Source: Buttiauxella massiliensis
GTDB lineage: Bacteria > Pseudomonadota > Gammaproteobacteria > Enterobacterales > Enterobacteriaceae
DNA length: 64,000 nucleotides
Assembly: GCF_902500225.1 (NCBI RefSeq)
Contig: NZ_LR722659.1
Coordinates: forward strand, 62,001 to 126,000
Direction: 5' to 3'
Positions 51,054 to 60,924 of this stretch are shown here, piece after piece. The notes under the pieces were generated by a model, which saw nothing but the letters and a program-made list of their open reading frames with translations, was not told the origin of the DNA and made no database searches. Each line of letters opens with the position of its first letter. Position 1 is the stretch's first letter. The position numbers and the translations under genes were made by a program.

Positions 51054-51770
51054 ATGAAACTCGAATTCTCTATTTATCGCTACAACCCGGACGTTGACGA
51101 TGCTCCGCGTATGCAGGAGTACACCCTGGAAGGGGAAGAAGGGCGCGACATGATGTTGCTTGACGCGCTGATGCAACTGAAAGAAAAAGACCCGACGCTG
51201 TCGTTCCGTCGTTCTTGCCGTGAAGGGGTTTGTGGCTCCGACGGTGTGAACATGAATGGCAAGAACGGCCTGGCTTGCATCACGCCAATCTCCGCGTTGG
51301 GTAACGGAAAGCAGAAGATTGTGATCCGTCCACTGCCTGGATTGCCGGTTGTGCGGGATCTGGTGGTAGACATGGGACAATTCTATGCCCAATATGAGAA
51401 GATTAAGCCTTACCTGTTGAATAATGGGCAAAATCCACCGGCTCGCGAGCATTTACAATCTCCTGAGCAGCGTGAGAAATTGGATGGTCTGTACGAGTGC
51501 ATTCTTTGTGCGTGTTGCTCGACCTCCTGCCCGTCGTTCTGGTGGAACCCGGACAAATTCATCGGCCCGGCAGGTTTACTGGCGGCGTATCGCTTCCTGA
51601 TTGACAGCCGTGATACCGAAACGGCAAGTCGTCTGGATGGTATGAGTGACGCTTTCAGCGTATTCCGCTGCCATAGCATCATGAATTGCGTCAGTGTTTG
51701 TCCTAAGGGATTGAACCCGACGAAAGCCATCGGCCACATTAAGTCGATGCTGCTGCAAAAGAGTGCCTAG
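51054..51770 (+). CDS. sdhB: Succinate dehydrogenase iron-sulfur subunit
   Basis: SdhB passes electrons from FAD to quinone through three clusters. The [2Fe-2S] ligands are in SCREGVCGSDG and the following Cys (about 55-75). The [4Fe-4S] and [3Fe-4S] ligands are in CILCACCSTSCP (about 149-160) and CHSIMNCVSVCPKG. The ATG at 51054 gives the 238 residues of E. coli; a GTG directly before it could add one residue. Confidence 0.97.
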   Translation: MKLEFSIYRYNPDVDDAPRMQEYTLEGEEGRDMMLLDALMQLKEKDPTLSFRRSCREGVCGSDGVNMNGKNGLACITPISALGNGKQKIVIRPLPGLPVVRDLVVDMGQFYAQYEKIKPYLLNNGQNPPAREHLQSPEQREKLDGLYECILCACCSTSCPSFWWNPDKFIGPAGLLAAYRFLIDSRDTETASRLDGMSDAFSVFRCHSIMNCVSVCPKGLNPTKAIGHIKSMLLQKSA

Positions 51771-51779
51771 CTTTTCGTT

Positions 51780-51800
51780 CCCTCTCCCGATGGGAGAGGG
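51780..51800. repeat. CCCTCTCCC palindrome after sdhB
   Basis: CCCTCTCCC (51780-51788) and GGGAGAGGG (51792-51800) with loop GAT, flanked by TTC and GAA. It belongs to the same family as the units at 4406 and 30717. Confidence 0.75.
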
Positions 51801-51815
51801 GAATAAATTGCAGGA

Positions 51816-51856
51816 AACCTTTAAAAACTGCCCTGTTGCGACAGTTTTTAAAGGTT
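51816..51856 (+). repeat. 15-bp perfect inverted repeat in the sdhB-sucA spacer
   Basis: AACCTTTAAAAACTG (51816-51830) and CAGTTTTTAAAGGTT (51842-51856) are exact complements around an 11-base loop. It lies between sdhB and sucA in the operon and could act as an internal attenuator, an mRNA-processing site or part of the internal suc promoter region. Confidence 0.75.
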
Positions 51857-51984
51857 CCTTCTCGAGTCGCCTGGAAAGGAAAAAGGCTCGTAGTTGTGAA
51901 CCCCGGTAATGCGTACAACTTCTGTATTTTGTACGTAATAGTTATTCACGGCGAAATAAGCATAAAAATGCTTAAGGGATCACG

Positions 51985-54792
51985 ATGCAGAACGGCGAAA
52001 TGAAAGCCTGGCTGGATTCCTCTTACCTGGCAGGTGCAAACCAGTCCTGGATAGAGCAGCTCTATGAAGACTTCTTAACCGATCCTGACTCTGTTGATGC
52101 GCACTGGCGCTCAATGTTCCAGCAATTACCTGGAACCGGGGCCAGACCGGATCAATTCCATTCCAAAACACGTGATTATTTCCGTCGTCTGGCGAAGGAT
52201 GCCTCACGTTATTCCACCGCAATCACCGACCCTGACACCGACGTCAAGCAAGTCAAAGTGTTGCAGCTGATCAACGCCTGGCGTTTCCGTGGGCATCAGG
52301 CTGCAAACCTTGATCCACTTGGTTTGTGGAAACAGGACGCGGTTCCAGATCTTGACCCAGCATTCCACAATCTGACTGATGCCGATCTTCAGGAAACCTT
52401 CAATGTAGGTTCTTTTGCCAGCGGCAAAGAGACCATGAAGCTTGCTGACTTGATTGATGCGCTCAAGCAGACGTATGGCGGTTCGATCGGTGCGGAATAT
52501 ATGCACATCACCAACACTGAAGAGAAACGCTGGATTCAGCAGCGCATTGAATCTGTGGTTGGGCACTCAACGTTTACCGTTGAAGAAAAGAAACGCTTCT
52601 TGAGCGAGCTGACCGCAGCAGAAGGCCTTGAGCGTTACCTGGGTGCGAAATTCCCAGGCGCGAAACGCTTCTCGCTGGAAGGTGGTGACGCACTGGTGCC
52701 AATGCTCAAAGAGATGATCCGCCATGCGGGCAAGAGCGGCACACGTGAAGTGGTTCTGGGCATGGCACACCGTGGACGCCTGAACGTACTGATCAACGTA
52801 CTGGGTAAAAAGCCGCAGGAGTTGTTCGACGAATTTGCTGGTAAACATAAAGAGCACCTCGGCACTGGCGATGTGAAGTACCACATGGGCTTCTCATCTG
52901 ACGTTGAAACCGAAGGCGGCCTGGTTCACCTGGCGCTGGCGTTTAACCCATCGCACCTTGAAATCGTCAGCCCGGTGGTTATCGGTTCTGTGCGTGCACG
53001 TCTGGATCGTTTAGATAAACCAGGCAGCAACCAGGTTCTGCCAATCACCATTCACGGTGACGCAGCGGTTGCCGGGCAGGGTGTGGTTCAGGAAACTCTG
53101 AACATGTCCAAAGCGCGTGGTTACGAAGTGGGCGGTACCGTTCGCATCGTTATCAACAACCAGATTGGTTTCACCACCTCCAACCCACTGGATGCGCGCT
53201 CCACGCCGTACTGTACCGATATCGGTAAGATGGTGATGGCACCGATTTTCCACGTGAATGCGGATGACCCGGAAGCAGTGGCGTTTGTCACTCGTCTGGC
53301 GCTGGATTTCCGTAATACCTTTAAGCGCGACGTGTTTATCGACCTGGTTTGCTACCGTCGCCATGGTCACAACGAAGCTGATGAGCCAAGTGCAACGCAG
53401 CCTGTGATGTACCAGAAAATCAAGAAACACCCGACGCCGCGTAAGATTTACGCAGACCGTCTGGAGCAGCAAAAGCTGGCGACGCTTGAAGATGCCACCG
53501 AAATGGTGAATCTCTACCGTGACGCACTGGATGCTGGCGAGTGTGTGGTGGAAGAATACCGCCCGATGAACATGCATTCATTTACCTGGTCGCCATACCT
53601 CAACCACGAGTGGGATGAGAGCTATCCGAACAAGGTAGAGATGAAGCGTTTGCAGGAGCTGGCTAAGCGTATTAGCAGCGCACCAGAAACCGTTGAGATG
53701 CAGTCACGTGTGGCGAAAATCTACAGTGACCGTATGGAAATGGCGAACGGCGCGAAGAAATTCGATTGGGGCGCGGCTGAAAACCTGGCGTACGCAACCC
53801 TGGTTGATGAAGGCGTTTCTGTACGTTTGTCCGGTGAAGATGTGGGTCGTGGAACGTTCTTCCACCGTCACGCCGTTATTCACAACCAGACTAACGGTTC
53901 GACTTACACACCGCTGCAACACGTTCACAACAGCCAGGGCGAGTTCAAAGTCTGGGACTCCGTGCTGTCTGAAGAAGCGGTATTGGCGTTCGAATACGGT
54001 TATGCCACTGCGGAACCTCGTACACTGACCATCTGGGAAGCCCAGTTCGGCGACTTCGCTAACGGCGCTCAGGTTGTGATTGACCAGTTCATCAGTTCCG
54101 GCGAGCAGAAGTGGGGCCGTATGTGTGGCCTGGTGATGTTGCTGCCACACGGTTACGAAGGCCAGGGCCCGGAGCACTCCTCTGCACGTCTGGAACGTTA
54201 TCTCCAGCTGTGTGCGGAACAGAACATGCAGGTTTGCGTCCCTTCGACTCCAGCACAGGTTTACCACATGCTGCGTCGTCAGGCGCTGCGCGGTATGCGC
54301 CGTCCGCTGGTAGTTATGTCACCGAAATCTTTACTGCGTCACCCACTGGCGGTTTCCACTATGGATGAACTGGCTAACGGCACCTTCTTGCCTGCAATCG
54401 GCGAAGTTGACGAGCTGGATCCTGCTGGCGTGAAACGCGTGGTAATGTGTTCTGGTAAGGTTTATTACGATTTGCTGGAACAGCGTCGTAAGAACGGCCA
54501 GAAAGATGTGGCAATTGTGCGCATCGAACAGTTATATCCATTCCCGCATCAGGCGATGCAGGAAGTGTTGAAACCATTTGCTCACGTACATGATTTTGTC
54601 TGGTGCCAGGAAGAGCCGCTTAACCAGGGCGCCTGGTACTGCAGCCAGCACCATTTCCGTGAAGTAGTTCCATTTGGATCAGGTCTGCGTTACGCAGGTC
54701 GCCCAGCCTCCGCATCACCTGCGGTAGGGTACTTGTCCGTTCACCAGAAGCAGCAGCAAGATCTGGTTAATGACGCGCTGAACGTCGATTAA
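51985..54792 (+). CDS. sucA: 2-Oxoglutarate dehydrogenase E1 component
   Basis: SucA is the thiamine-diphosphate-dependent decarboxylase of the 2-oxoglutarate dehydrogenase complex. The 935 residues (E. coli 933) show the short N-terminal E1 helix (MQNGEMKAWLDSSYLAGANQ) that binds E2, the MAHRGRLNVL active-site segment (about 258-267), the ThDP/Mg motif in HGDAAVAGQG...NNQIGFTTS, and the transketolase-like C-terminal half with GHNEADEPSATQP. Two extra residues lie near residue 190. Confidence 0.97.
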   Translation: MQNGEMKAWLDSSYLAGANQSWIEQLYEDFLTDPDSVDAHWRSMFQQLPGTGARPDQFHSKTRDYFRRLAKDASRYSTAITDPDTDVKQVKVLQLINAWRFRGHQAANLDPLGLWKQDAVPDLDPAFHNLTDADLQETFNVGSFASGKETMKLADLIDALKQTYGGSIGAEYMHITNTEEKRWIQQRIESVVGHSTFTVEEKKRFLSELTAAEGLERYLGAKFPGAKRFSLEGGDALVPMLKEMIRHAGKSGTREVVLGMAHRGRLNVLINVLGKKPQELFDEFAGKHKEHLGTGDVKYHMGFSSDVETEGGLVHLALAFNPSHLEIVSPVVIGSVRARLDRLDKPGSNQVLPITIHGDAAVAGQGVVQETLNMSKARGYEVGGTVRIVINNQIGFTTSNPLDARSTPYCTDIGKMVMAPIFHVNADDPEAVAFVTRLALDFRNTFKRDVFIDLVCYRRHGHNEADEPSATQPVMYQKIKKHPTPRKIYADRLEQQKLATLEDATEMVNLYRDALDAGECVVEEYRPMNMHSFTWSPYLNHEWDESYPNKVEMKRLQELAKRISSAPETVEMQSRVAKIYSDRMEMANGAKKFDWGAAENLAYATLVDEGVSVRLSGEDVGRGTFFHRHAVIHNQTNGSTYTPLQHVHNSQGEFKVWDSVLSEEAVLAFEYGYATAEPRTLTIWEAQFGDFANGAQVVIDQFISSGEQKWGRMCGLVMLLPHGYEGQGPEHSSARLERYLQLCAEQNMQVCVPSTPAQVYHMLRRQALRGMRRPLVVMSPKSLLRHPLAVSTMDELANGTFLPAIGEVDELDPAGVKRVVMCSGKVYYDLLEQRRKNGQKDVAIVRIEQLYPFPHQAMQEVLKPFAHVHDFVWCQEEPLNQGAWYCSQHHFREVVPFGSGLRYAGRPASASPAVGYLSVHQKQQQDLVNDALNVD

Positions 54793-54806
54793 TTAAAGGA
54801 TAAAAA

Positions 54807-56033
54807 ATGAGTAGCGTAGATATTCTAGTTCCTGACCTGCCTGAGTCCGTTGCCGATGCAACCGTTGCTACCTGGCATAAAAAACCGGGTGACACCGTTA
54901 CCCGTGACGAAGTGCTGGTGGAAATCGAAACTGACAAAGTGGTACTGGAAGTACCGGCGTCTGCAGATGGTGTTCTGGATGCTGTACTGGAAGATGAAGG
55001 TACAACCGTAACTTCTCGTCAAATTTTGGGCCGCCTGCGTGAAGGTAACAGCGCCGGTAAAGAGACTTCTGCGAAAACAGAAAGCAAAGAGTCTACCCCG
55101 GCACAGCGCCAGCAGGCTTCTCTGGAAGAGCAGAGCAATGACGCACTCAGCCCGGCTATTCGGCGCCTGATTGCAGAGCATTCTCTGGATGCTAACGCCA
55201 TTAAAGGTAGCGGCGTCGGTGGCCGTATCACCCGTGAGGATGTTGATAAGCATCTGACCCAGGCGAAAGCGGCTCAACCTGCGGCAGCTAAAGCGGCTGT
55301 TGAAACTAAAGCTCCGGTTGCACCAATTGCTGGCCGTAGCGAGAAACGCGTTCCAATGACTCGCCTGCGCAAACGCGTTGCTGAGCGTCTGCTGGAGGCG
55401 AAAAACTCTACCGCCATGCTCACCACGTTTAACGAAGTGAACATGAAGCCAATCATGGATCTGCGTAAGCAGTACGGTGACTCTTTCGAAAAACGCCACG
55501 GTGTGCGTCTGGGCTTTATGTCCTTCTACATCAAAGCGGTGGTTGAAGCGCTGAAACGCTATCCAGAAGTGAATGCTTCTATCGACGGCGAAGACGTGGT
55601 TTACCACAACTACTTCGACGTTAGCATCGCGGTTTCAACTCCACGTGGTCTGGTGACTCCGGTACTGCGTGATGTTGATACCTTGGGTATGGCTGACATC
55701 GAAAAACGCATCAAAGAGCTGGCAGTGAAAGGCCGTGACGGCAAACTGACCGTTGAAGATTTGACTGGCGGTAACTTCACCATCACCAACGGTGGTGTGT
55801 TCGGTTCCCTGATGTCGACTCCGATCATCAACCCGCCGCAGAGCGCGATCCTCGGTATGCACGCTATCAAAGATCGCCCGATGGCGGTTGACGGTAAAGT
55901 TGAGATCCTGCCGATGATGTATCTGGCGCTGTCTTACGATCACCGTTTGATCGATGGCCGTGAATCAGTGGGTTATCTGGTAGCAATCAAAGAATTGCTC
56001 GAAGATCCGACTCGTCTGCTGCTGGACGTTTAG
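54807..56033 (+). CDS. sucB: Dihydrolipoyllysine-residue succinyltransferase (2-oxoglutarate dehydrogenase E2)
   Basis: SucB forms the core of the complex and transfers the succinyl group from lipoamide to CoA. Domains in order: one lipoyl domain (1-80) with lipoyl-lysine K44 in [10 protein letters not shown], a linker, the peripheral-subunit-binding domain (about 114-150, [11 protein letters not shown]), an Ala/Lys-rich linker and the catalytic domain (about 178-408) ending with the [13 protein letters not shown] active site. It has 408 residues, E. coli 405; the difference is in the linkers. Confidence 0.97.
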   Translation: MSSVDILVPDLPESVADATVATWHKKPGDTVTRDEVLVEIETDKVVLEVPASADGVLDAVLEDEGTTVTSRQILGRLREGNSAGKETSAKTESKESTPAQRQQASLEEQSNDALSPAIRRLIAEHSLDANAIKGSGVGGRITREDVDKHLTQAKAAQPAAAKAAVETKAPVAPIAGRSEKRVPMTRLRKRVAERLLEAKNSTAMLTTFNEVNMKPIMDLRKQYGDSFEKRHGVRLGFMSFYIKAVVEALKRYPEVNASIDGEDVVYHNYFDVSIAVSTPRGLVTPVLRDVDTLGMADIEKRIKELAVKGRDGKLTVEDLTGGNFTITNGGVFGSLMSTPIINPPQSAILGMHAIKDRPMAVDGKVEILPMMYLALSYDHRLIDGRESVGYLVAIKELLEDPTRLLLDV

Positions 56034-56052
56034 TTTTAAAGCATCACCTGCA

Positions 56053-56105
56053 CTGTAGGCCGAAAGCTGCGCGCCATCTGGTATGAATAGCGCACCGGCC
56101 TACAG
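56053..56105. repeat. REP-like palindrome between sucB and sucC
   Basis: CTGTAGGCCG (56053-56062) and CGGCCTACAG (56096-56105) are exact complements, with a further GCGC pair inside. The GCCTAC end is typical of REP units. In this spacer it probably affects the stability of the suc message. Confidence 0.8.
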
Positions 56106-56140
56106 GTTTATAACGATTACCCTGAAGGATGATAGAACTC

Positions 56141-57307
56141 ATGAACTTACACGAGTATCAGGCGAAACAGTTGTTTGCTCGATATGGCCTGCCGGCTCCA
56201 GTCGGTTACGCCTGTAATACACCGCGTGAAGCGGAAGAAGCGGCATCAAAAATTGGTGCAGGTCCGTGGGTGGTGAAATGTCAGGTTCATGCTGGTGGCC
56301 GCGGTAAAGCGGGCGGCGTGAAAGTGGTTAACAGTAAAGAAGACATCCGTGCTTTTGCTGAACACTGGCTGGGCAAACGCCTGGTTACCTACCAGACAGA
56401 TGCCAATGGCCAGCCGGTTCATCAGATTCTGGTTGAAGCTGCGACTGACATTGATAAAGAACTGTATCTTGGCGCGGTGGTTGATCGTAGCTCCCGTCGC
56501 GTAGTGTTTATGGCGTCTACCGAAGGTGGCGTTGAAATTGAGAAAGTTGCGGAAGAAACCCCGCACCTGATCCACAAAGTTGCACTGGATCCGCTGGCAG
56601 GCCCAATGCCTTACCAGGGCCGTGAACTGGCATTCAAACTGGGTCTGGAAGGTAAACAAGTTCAGCAGTTCACCAAGATCTTTATGGGTCTGGCGAACAT
56701 CTTCCTTGAGCGCGACCTGGCGCTTATCGAAATCAACCCGCTGGTTATCACTAAGCAGGGCGATCTGGTGTGCCTTGATGGCAAACTGGGCGCTGATGGC
56801 AACGCATTGTTCCGCCAGCCAGAGCTGCGTGAAATGCGTGACCCAAGCCAGGAAGATGCGCGTGAATCTCAGGCTGCACAGTGGGAACTGAACTACGTTG
56901 CCCTTGATGGCAACATCGGTTGCATGGTTAACGGTGCGGGCCTGGCAATGGGCACCATGGACATCGTTAAACTGCACGGCGGCGAACCGGCTAACTTCCT
57001 CGACGTTGGCGGCGGCGCAACCAAAGAGCGCGTGACTGAAGCATTCAAAATCATTCTGTCTGACGACAAAGTGAAAGCGGTTCTGGTGAACATCTTCGGC
57101 GGCATCGTGCGTTGCGACCTGATTGCAGACGGTATCATCGGCGCGGTTGCCGAAGTCGGTGTTAACGTTCCAGTGGTTGTTCGTCTGGAAGGTAACAACG
57201 CGGAACTGGGTGCGAAGAAACTGGCTGATAGCGGCCTGAATATTATTGCAGCGAAAAGTCTGACGGATGCAGCACAGCAGGTTGTTGCTGCCGTGGAGGG
57301 GAAATAA
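56141..57307 (+). CDS. sucC: Succinyl-CoA synthetase subunit beta
   Basis: SucC binds ADP and succinate in succinyl-CoA synthetase, which makes ATP from succinyl-CoA. The 388 residues match E. coli: an ATP-grasp N-terminal part ([31 protein letters not shown] at about 45-55) and a C-terminal domain with the power helix and [10 protein letters not shown] (about 321-330). The ATG at 56141 follows GAAGGA; an in-frame ATG four codons earlier is not family sequence. It overlaps sucD by one base. Confidence 0.97.
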   Translation: MNLHEYQAKQLFARYGLPAPVGYACNTPREAEEAASKIGAGPWVVKCQVHAGGRGKAGGVKVVNSKEDIRAFAEHWLGKRLVTYQTDANGQPVHQILVEAATDIDKELYLGAVVDRSSRRVVFMASTEGGVEIEKVAEETPHLIHKVALDPLAGPMPYQGRELAFKLGLEGKQVQQFTKIFMGLANIFLERDLALIEINPLVITKQGDLVCLDGKLGADGNALFRQPELREMRDPSQEDARESQAAQWELNYVALDGNIGCMVNGAGLAMGTMDIVKLHGGEPANFLDVGGGATKERVTEAFKIILSDDKVKAVLVNIFGGIVRCDLIADGIIGAVAEVGVNVPVVVRLEGNNAELGAKKLADSGLNIIAAKSLTDAAQQVVAAVEGK

Positions 57308-58179
57308 TGTCCATTTTGATCGATAAAAATACCAAGGTTATTTGCCAGGGCTTTACCGGCAGCCAGGGGACTTTCCACTCCGAGCAGGCGATTGCATACG
57401 GTACGCAAATGGTTGGCGGTGTTACGCCAGGCAAAGGCGGCACCGAGCATCTCGGCCTGCCAGTGTTTAACACTGTGCGTGAAGCAGTAGAAGCAACTGG
57501 TGCGACCGCATCTGTAATCTACGTTCCGGCACCGTTCTGCAAAGACTCCATTCTGGAAGCAATCGACGCAGGCATTAAGCTGATTATCACCATCACCGAA
57601 GGCATCCCGACCCTGGATATGCTGACTGTGAAAGTGAAACTGGACGAAGCTGGCGTGCGCATGATTGGGCCAAACTGCCCTGGCGTTATCACCCCAGGCG
57701 AGTGCAAAATCGGCATTATGCCGGGTCATATTCATCTGCCAGGCAAAGTGGGTATCGTTTCCCGTTCTGGTACGTTGACGTATGAAGCGGTTAAACAGAC
57801 TACCGATATCGGTTTGGGCCAGTCGACTTGTGTCGGCATCGGTGGTGACCCGATCCCGGGTTCTAACTTCATCGACATTCTGAAGATGTTCCAGGAAGAT
57901 CCGAAGACTGAAGCTATCGTGATGATCGGTGAGATCGGCGGTAGCGCTGAAGAAGAAGCAGCCGCTTACATCAAAGAGCATGTCACCAAGCCAGTTGTTG
58001 GTTACATCGCGGGTGTCACTGCGCCGAAAGGCAAGCGTATGGGCCACGCAGGTGCCATCATCGCGGGTGGTAAAGGCACAGCGGATGAGAAATTCGCAGC
58101 ACTGGAAGCCGCAGGCGTGAAAACCGTTCGCAGCCTGGCTGACATCGGTGACGCACTGAAAGCTATTTTGCCTCAGTAA
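57307..58179 (+). CDS. sucD: Succinyl-CoA synthetase subunit alpha
   Basis: SucD binds CoA and carries the phosphohistidine intermediate. In 290 residues (E. coli 289) the CoA-binding [14 protein letters not shown] (15-28) is followed by the phosphorylated H247 in [10 protein letters not shown]. The start shares one base with the sucC stop. It is the last gene of sdhCDAB-sucABCD; an ERIC element and then a strong terminator follow. Confidence 0.98.
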   Translation: MSILIDKNTKVICQGFTGSQGTFHSEQAIAYGTQMVGGVTPGKGGTEHLGLPVFNTVREAVEATGATASVIYVPAPFCKDSILEAIDAGIKLIITITEGIPTLDMLTVKVKLDEAGVRMIGPNCPGVITPGECKIGIMPGHIHLPGKVGIVSRSGTLTYEAVKQTTDIGLGQSTCVGIGGDPIPGSNFIDILKMFQEDPKTEAIVMIGEIGGSAEEEAAAYIKEHVTKPVVGYIAGVTAPKGKRMGHAGAIIAGGKGTADEKFAALEAAGVKTVRSLADIGDALKAILPQ

Positions 58180-58189
58180 GCAGAACTAA

Positions 58190-58316
58190 TATACCCGTCA
58201 TCCTTCAAGCTGCAGGGGTGTTGGCTGCACTCACTTACCCGAATCACTTACTCAAGTAAGCTCATCGGGATAAGCTCCCTGGCCGCCTACCTGCAACTCG
58301 AATGCTAACGGGTATC
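58190..58316 (+). repeat. ERIC element in the sucD 3' UTR
   Basis: A full ERIC with ends TATACCCGTCATCC and CGGGTATCA, CACTTACTCAAGTAAGCTCA at the centre and CTGCAACTCGAATGCTAAC near the end. It begins 11 bases after the sucD stop and ends before the operon terminator, so it is transcribed with sucD. The copy at 12947-13070 is its near-mirror, implying recent shared ancestry. Confidence 0.95.
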
Positions 58317-58334
58317 ATAATTGTTCGACATGGT

Positions 58335-58360
58335 TGGCCGCTCAATGAGCGGCCTTTTTT
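58335..58360 (+). terminator. Terminator of the sdh-suc operon
   Basis: GGCCGCTC (58336-58343) and GAGCGGCC (58347-58354) with a three-base loop, then six T. Confidence 0.95.
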
Positions 58361-58791
58361 ATGGCCAAAATTCACGGTCATTGATGACAGTATTCCCTTA
58401 ACAGCCACTTATAGCGCCTTGAGTGATTTGGCTGCCTGAGCAGCTTAAAAAGCAGAAACCCTCTGACTTCGACTTCTATCATCGCTCTTGGAGCATGATT
58501 ACTGGTGTGTTGAATATCACAAAGGGAGAATGGGTGAAAATTCACTGAAACAACAATCAGCAAGGGGAGTGGAGTCCAAACCTTTCCGCTCTCACATGCC
58601 GTAAGAATCGTATCTGGTAATGGCTCATTGAGCGGAATCCTGCCGTTTTTTAAGGTCGGGTTTTTAAGTGGTTTGTGTTTTTAAGGACTACACTACTGAC
58701 TACTAACCTCATCAAAAACAGTATCTTGTTAAATAATGAAACTTTAAAAGTAAATCAATTGTTAATTTTAGGTAATGAAAGAAACGGTCCG
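58361..58791. other. Non-coding stretch between sucD terminator and a small ORF
   Basis: E. coli carries mngRAB in this interval; nothing of those genes is visible. Short frames on both strands lack ribosome binding sites and known similarity. I see no IS ends or tRNA. The GC content drops from left to right. Confidence 0.4.
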
Positions 58792-58932
58792 ATGAAAATA
58801 GCGGGTGAAGATAAAAAACCATGGCTGTTAACGTTAGGAATTTATTTTTTAACTTATCTGCAATTAATAGTTTTTGTTTATGGATGTCATTTTTCCATTA
58901 ACCTTAGTGATACCTTCAAAACATATCATTAA
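58792..58932 (+). CDS. Candidate 46-residue small membrane protein
   Basis: An ATG at 58792 opens a 46-codon frame. A charged start (MKIAGEDKKP) precedes one strongly hydrophobic segment (about residues 11-35, WLLTLGIYFLTYLQLIVFVYG), then a polar tail ending KTYH. The pattern fits a single-pass small membrane protein. The ribosome binding site is weak, the region is AT-rich (which favours chance hydrophobic frames), and I recognise no homologue. The frame stays open upstream to a GTG at 58675. Confidence 0.3.
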   Translation: MKIAGEDKKPWLLTLGIYFLTYLQLIVFVYGCHFSINLSDTFKTYH

Positions 58933-59340
58933 CATCAAATTTACTATTAATTTAAGCGAGAAACTAAATTAACAATCAGGGAATAAATTGCGCTAGATCA
59001 ATATCTAAAACTGGCTAGTAGTATGCAAAACAGCGTAAATTGTTGCAGATCAAACTGGCTGTTAAGGGACATTTTCGCTATAAATTGATCACTGTCGAGA
59101 AACGTAAATAACACTAAGCAATTACCTATTTATTGTAGGGAAATTGCAGGGTAATATATTTGCGGATTATTTTGGTTTTTATTAACGTGTTTGTAACCTT
59201 TCATCTTTCTTCGTTACATGCAAATAAAATGGCGAAGGGATGAAGTCTGGAAGCTAATGTTTTTGTATTAGGGCATGCGTTGTGGTTTTCCTTACGGTGA
59301 GCCACGGTCGAAGTCTTCATGCGAAGAGCAAGGAGTCAAG
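58933..59340 (+). promoter_or_regulatory. cydA control region and leader
   Basis: In E. coli cydAB is transcribed from several promoters under ArcA activation and FNR repression. Here the AT-rich region includes an FNR-like half (AAATTGATCACTGTCGA near 59082-59098) and GTTA/GTAA-type repeats (TTAACGTGTTTGTAACC near 59183-59199) of the kind ArcA binds. The leader ends with an AAGGAG site before cydA. Individual sites are tentative. Confidence 0.5.
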
Positions 59341-60909
59341 ATGTTGGATATTGTCGAACTGTCGCGCTTACAGTTTGCCTTGACCGCGATGTACCACTTT
59401 CTTTTTGTGCCACTAACGCTCGGTATGGCGTTTTTGTTGGCCATCATGGAAACAGTGTACGTTCTGTCAGGTAAGCAAATTTATAAAGATATGACCAAGT
59501 TCTGGGGCAAGTTGTTTGGTATCAACTTTGCTTTGGGCGTGGCTACCGGTTTAACCATGGAGTTCCAGTTCGGTACAAACTGGTCTTACTATTCACACTA
59601 TGTGGGTGACATTTTTGGTGCCCCACTGGCCATCGAAGGCCTGATGGCATTCTTCCTTGAATCCACCTTTGTAGGTCTATTCTTCTTCGGTTGGGATCGC
59701 CTCGGCAAAGTCCAACACATGGCGGTAACCTGGCTGGTGGCACTTGGCTCCAACCTTTCCGCGCTGTGGATTCTGGTCGCAAACGGCTGGATGCAGAACC
59801 CAATTGCTTCCGACTTCAACTTCGAAACCATGCGTATGGAGATGGTCAGTTTCTCCGAACTGGTCCTTAACCCAGTTGCGCAGGTGAAATTCGTTCACAC
59901 CGTGGCTTCTGGTTACGTGTGCGGTGCGATGTTCATCCTCGGTGTGAGTTCTTACTACTTGCTTAAAGGCCGTGACGTTGCATTTGCGAAGCGTTCTTTT
60001 GCAATCGCTGCAAGCTTCGGTATGGCGGCAATCCTGTCTGTAATCGTGCTGGGTGATGAATCCGGTTACGAAATGGGTGACGTGCAGAAAACCAAATTGG
60101 CTGCTATTGAAGCTGAGTGGGAAACTCAACCGGCTCCAGCATCATTTACGCTGTTTGGTATCCCGGACCAGGACAAGCAGGAAAATAGCTATGCGATTCA
60201 GATCCCATACGCGCTTGGCATCATCGCCACCCGCTCTGTGGATAAGCAAGTTATTGGTCTGAAAGACCTGATGGTGCAACACGAAGAACGTATTCGTAAC
60301 GGTATGAAGGCTTATAGCCTTCTGGAACAGTTACGTGCAGGTTCTAAAGACCAGGCGGTTCGCGATAACTTTGAGTCAGTCAAGAAAGACCTGGGTTATG
60401 GTTTGCTGCTCAAACGCTATACCCCGAACGTCTCTGACGCGACGGAAGAGCAGATTCAGAAAGCAACTAAGGATTCTATTCCTCGTGTAGCTCCGCTGTA
60501 CTTTGCATTCCGTATCATGGTTGGCTGTGGCTTCCTGATGCTGTTCATCATCGCGGCTTCGTTCTGGACTGTGACGCGTAATGCAATCGGCTCGAAAAAA
60601 TGGCTGTTGCGTGCGGCGCTCTATGGTATCCCGTTGCCGTGGATTGCGATTGAATCTGGTTGGTTTGTTGCCGAATACGGTCGTCAACCATGGGCTGTTG
60701 GTGAGGTATTGCCAACTGCGGTTGCTAACTCCTCTCTGACTGTGGGCGATCTGATCTTCTCCATGGTACTGATTTGCGGCCTTTACACGCTGTTTATGGT
60801 GGCGGAACTGTTCCTGATGTTCAAATTTGCTCGCCTTGGGCCGAGCAGTCTGAAAACAGGTCGCTATCACTTTGAGCAGTCCAATGTGACCTCTCAGCCG
60901 GCACGCTAA
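59341..60909 (+). CDS. cydA: Cytochrome bd-I ubiquinol oxidase subunit I
   Basis: CydA oxidises ubiquinol and holds all three hemes of cytochrome bd, the high-affinity oxidase of low-oxygen growth. The 522 residues match E. coli. His19 (AMYHFLF) is the heme b595-side ligand, His186 ([10 protein letters not shown]) and a Met near 393 (FRIMVGCGF) bind heme b558, and the Q loop (about 250-330) carries [15 protein letters not shown]. The ATG at 59341 is chosen for its AAGGAG site and family start; the frame is open 22 codons upstream. Confidence 0.98.
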   Translation: MLDIVELSRLQFALTAMYHFLFVPLTLGMAFLLAIMETVYVLSGKQIYKDMTKFWGKLFGINFALGVATGLTMEFQFGTNWSYYSHYVGDIFGAPLAIEGLMAFFLESTFVGLFFFGWDRLGKVQHMAVTWLVALGSNLSALWILVANGWMQNPIASDFNFETMRMEMVSFSELVLNPVAQVKFVHTVASGYVCGAMFILGVSSYYLLKGRDVAFAKRSFAIAASFGMAAILSVIVLGDESGYEMGDVQKTKLAAIEAEWETQPAPASFTLFGIPDQDKQENSYAIQIPYALGIIATRSVDKQVIGLKDLMVQHEERIRNGMKAYSLLEQLRAGSKDQAVRDNFESVKKDLGYGLLLKRYTPNVSDATEEQIQKATKDSIPRVAPLYFAFRIMVGCGFLMLFIIAASFWTVTRNAIGSKKWLLRAALYGIPLPWIAIESGWFVAEYGRQPWAVGEVLPTAVANSSLTVGDLIFSMVLICGLYTLFMVAELFLMFKFARLGPSSLKTGRYHFEQSNVTSQPAR

Positions 60910-60924
60910 GACAGGAGTCGTCAA

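Noticed and set aside
56893-58047. 384-codon minus-strand open frame across sucC-sucD
   Set aside because: It spans two convincingly identified plus-strand genes and has no independent support.
58378-58563. 61-codon minus-strand frame downstream of sucD
   Set aside because: No ribosome binding site, no domain and no hydrophobic or repeat pattern; treated as chance.
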